Assembly: GCA_009704225.1 (NCBI GenBank)
Contig: WLEN01000045.1
Location: 1 to 6,101, forward strand
Length of the DNA stretch: 6,101 bases
Direction: 5' to 3'
DNA from: Actinomycetota bacterium
Lineage (GTDB): Bacteria > Actinomycetota > Actinomycetes > Actinomycetales > Microbacteriaceae
How positions within the stretch are numbered: the stretch's first letter is position 1; each line of letters begins with the position of its first letter. Shown one piece after another: positions 4,808 through 6,101 of this stretch. The notes beneath the pieces were generated by a model, which worked only from the letters and a program-made list of their open reading frames with translations, was not told where the DNA came from and did no database searches. Made by a program: the position numbers and the translations under genes.

Positions 4808-6101
4808 ATGGTCACCTCGACCACAACAACGAAGTCCGGCGAACCGCCCATGATGACGGGCAGTGGCGCGCTGCTGAAGTCTCTCGAAATTTTGGGGATA
4901 ACCGACGTGTTCGGACTTCCGGGCGGCGCGATCATGCCGTTCTATGACGAACTGATGTCGCAGACCGCGATCCGGCACATCTTGGTTCGTCATGAACAAG
5001 GAGCTGGTCACGCGGCCGAGGGCTACGCACTCGCGAAGGGTCAGGTCGGAGTGTGTATCGCCACGAGTGGCCCAGGAGCGACGAACCTCGTCACGGCCAT
5101 CGCCGATGCGCACATGGATTCCATTCCGATGATTGCCATCACGGGCCAGGTGTTCTCGACGCTCATGGGGACGGACGCGTTCCAAGAGGTCGACATCGTG
5201 GGTATCACAATGCCCATCACCAAACACTCGTTTCTCGTGACAAAAGCTGAAGACATCCCCGCCACGGTCGCGGCCGCATACCAAATTGCGACGACGGGTA
5301 GACCCGGTCCTGTGCTCATTGACGTGACGAAGGATTGCCAGCAGGGTTCTGCGCCGTTCATCTGGCCCGACAAGGTCGACCTGCCGGGTTACAAGCCCGT
5401 CCAAAAAGCGCACGGCAAGCAAGTTCAGGCTGCGGCCGAGATGATCGCGCAAGCGGAACGCCCAATTTTCTATATCGGTGGCGGAGCGATTCGCGCGAAT
5501 TCCCAGAAAGAGCTTCGTGAAATCGTGGAGGCCGTCGGAGCCCCGGCGATCACGACGCTGACCGCGCGTGGAGTGTTGTCGGACAAACACCCACAGAACC
5601 TTGGTATGCCGGGCATGCACGGTTCGGTCCCCGCCGTTCTCGGGCTGCAGGAAAGTGACCTCCTCATTGTTCTCGGTGCTCGCTTTGACGACCGTGTGAC
5701 CGGCAAGGTGAGCGAATTCGCTCCGAATGCCAAAGTCATCCACGTCGACATTGACCCCGCCGAAATCGGCAAGATTCGCGAAGCCGATGTCCCCATCGTC
5801 GGCGATGTTCGAGAGGTCATTCTGGACCTGCTGCCGGAATGGAAGAAAGTCAAGAAGACAGCAAAACCATTGACGGCCTGGTGGGAACGACTCGAATCTC
5901 TTCGGGCGAGCTTCCCACTCGGATTCGACGACCTCGACGACGGACTCCTTGCGCCGCAGGGCATCATTCAAAAAATCGGACAGATGTCAGGCCCAGAAGC
6001 AATTTATGCCGCCGGAGTCGGTCAGCACCAAATGTGGGCGGCGCAGTACATCGAATATGAACGCCCTGGCGCGTGGCTTAACTCCGGTGGTGCCGGCACG
6101 A
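4808..6101 (+). CDS. ilvB: Acetolactate synthase large subunit (partial, C-terminus off the right edge)
   Basis: Catalytic subunit of acetohydroxyacid synthase, which condenses two pyruvates to 2-acetolactate, or pyruvate with 2-oxobutyrate, at the head of valine, leucine and isoleucine synthesis, using thiamine diphosphate, Mg2+ and FAD. The first 431 of about 600 residues are present. A short polar N-terminal extension (1-17) precedes the pyrimidine-binding domain: GLPGGAIMPFYD (36-47), catalytic Glu63 in RHEQGAGHAAEGYA, SGPGATNL (87-94) and ITGQVFSTLMGTDAFQE (111-127). The central FAD-related domain has the hallmark GARFDDRVTGK at 290-300. The third domain begins with AAGVGQHQMWAAQ (401-413). 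These features separate it from other thiamine-diphosphate enzymes such as oxalyl-CoA decarboxylase or glyoxylate carboligase. The frame is open to the window end; the Mg2+-binding region is off the edge. A regulatory subunit gene, ilvN, would be expected next but is not visible. Confidence 0.97.
   Translation, partial: MVTSTTTTKSGEPPMMTGSGALLKSLEILGITDVFGLPGGAIMPFYDELMSQTAIRHILVRHEQGAGHAAEGYALAKGQVGVCIATSGPGATNLVTAIADAHMDSIPMIAITGQVFSTLMGTDAFQEVDIVGITMPITKHSFLVTKAEDIPATVAAAYQIATTGRPGPVLIDVTKDCQQGSAPFIWPDKVDLPGYKPVQKAHGKQVQAAAEMIAQAERPIFYIGGGAIRANSQKELREIVEAVGAPAITTLTARGVLSDKHPQNLGMPGMHGSVPAVLGLQESDLLIVLGARFDDRVTGKVSEFAPNAKVIHVDIDPAEIGKIREADVPIVGDVREVILDLLPEWKKVKKTAKPLTAWWERLESLRASFPLGFDDLDDGLLAPQGIIQKIGQMSGPEAIYAAGVGQHQMWAAQYIEYERPGAWLNSGGAGT

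Noticed and set aside
4775..5971. 398-codon minus-strand reading frame opposite ilvB
   Set aside because: It is a shadow frame of ilvB: the plus strand encodes a textbook acetolactate synthase, and the antisense product is rich in Arg, His and Asp with no domain pattern.
1..6101. Mobile element, prophage, CRISPR or toxin-antitoxin content
   Set aside because: No transposase, integrase, terminal repeats, regularly spaced repeats or paired small toxin/antitoxin genes were seen; the XRE protein is a cupin regulator, not an antitoxin next to a toxin.

Overview
The window looks like ordinary chromosomal DNA from a moderately high-GC actinobacterium. Microbacteriaceae or a related Micrococcales lineage is my guess, inferred from protein style, GC content, a GTG start and probable leaderless promoters; no rRNA or marker gene confirms it. 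I see no tRNA or rRNA gene, insertion sequence, CRISPR array, phage gene or attachment site. No stretch longer than about 175 bases lacks a gene.

Layout. (1) Positions 1-740, minus strand: most of a zinc-dependent alcohol dehydrogenase, cut by the left window edge. (2) Positions 741-912: a divergent regulatory region with several inverted repeats. (3) Positions 913-1515, plus strand: an XRE-type helix-turn-helix regulator with a C-terminal cupin domain. (4) Positions 1549-2175, plus strand: a LysE/RhtB-type amino-acid exporter. (5) Positions 2276-2764, plus strand: an Ala/Lys-rich, probably DNA-binding helical protein with a C-terminal SAP/Rho-N-like motif. It ends at a strong hairpin shared with the convergent next gene. 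(6) Positions 2825-3010, minus strand: a 61-residue, probably two-pass membrane protein. (7) Positions 3084-4778 and 4808-6101 (cut by the right edge), plus strand: ilvD and ilvB, giving dihydroxy-acid dehydratase and the acetolactate synthase large subunit.

How the genes work together. IlvB and IlvD act at the first and third steps of valine and isoleucine synthesis. With 29 bases between them and no terminator, they are probably one operon. IlvC and IlvN are not in view and may lie further right. The divergent dehydrogenase and XRE-cupin pair has the usual layout of a local regulator facing its target. The LysE gene follows the regulator by 33 bases but has its own promoter-like motif. The helical protein and the small membrane protein are self-contained single genes.

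Most notable signals. Three genes (regulator, LysE, ilvD) each have a -10-like hexamer ending exactly six bases before the start codon and no Shine-Dalgarno sequence, which fits leaderless transcription. There is a near-perfect palindrome just upstream of the regulator. The helical protein has an unusual architecture. I found no clear sign of an entirely new multi-gene system.
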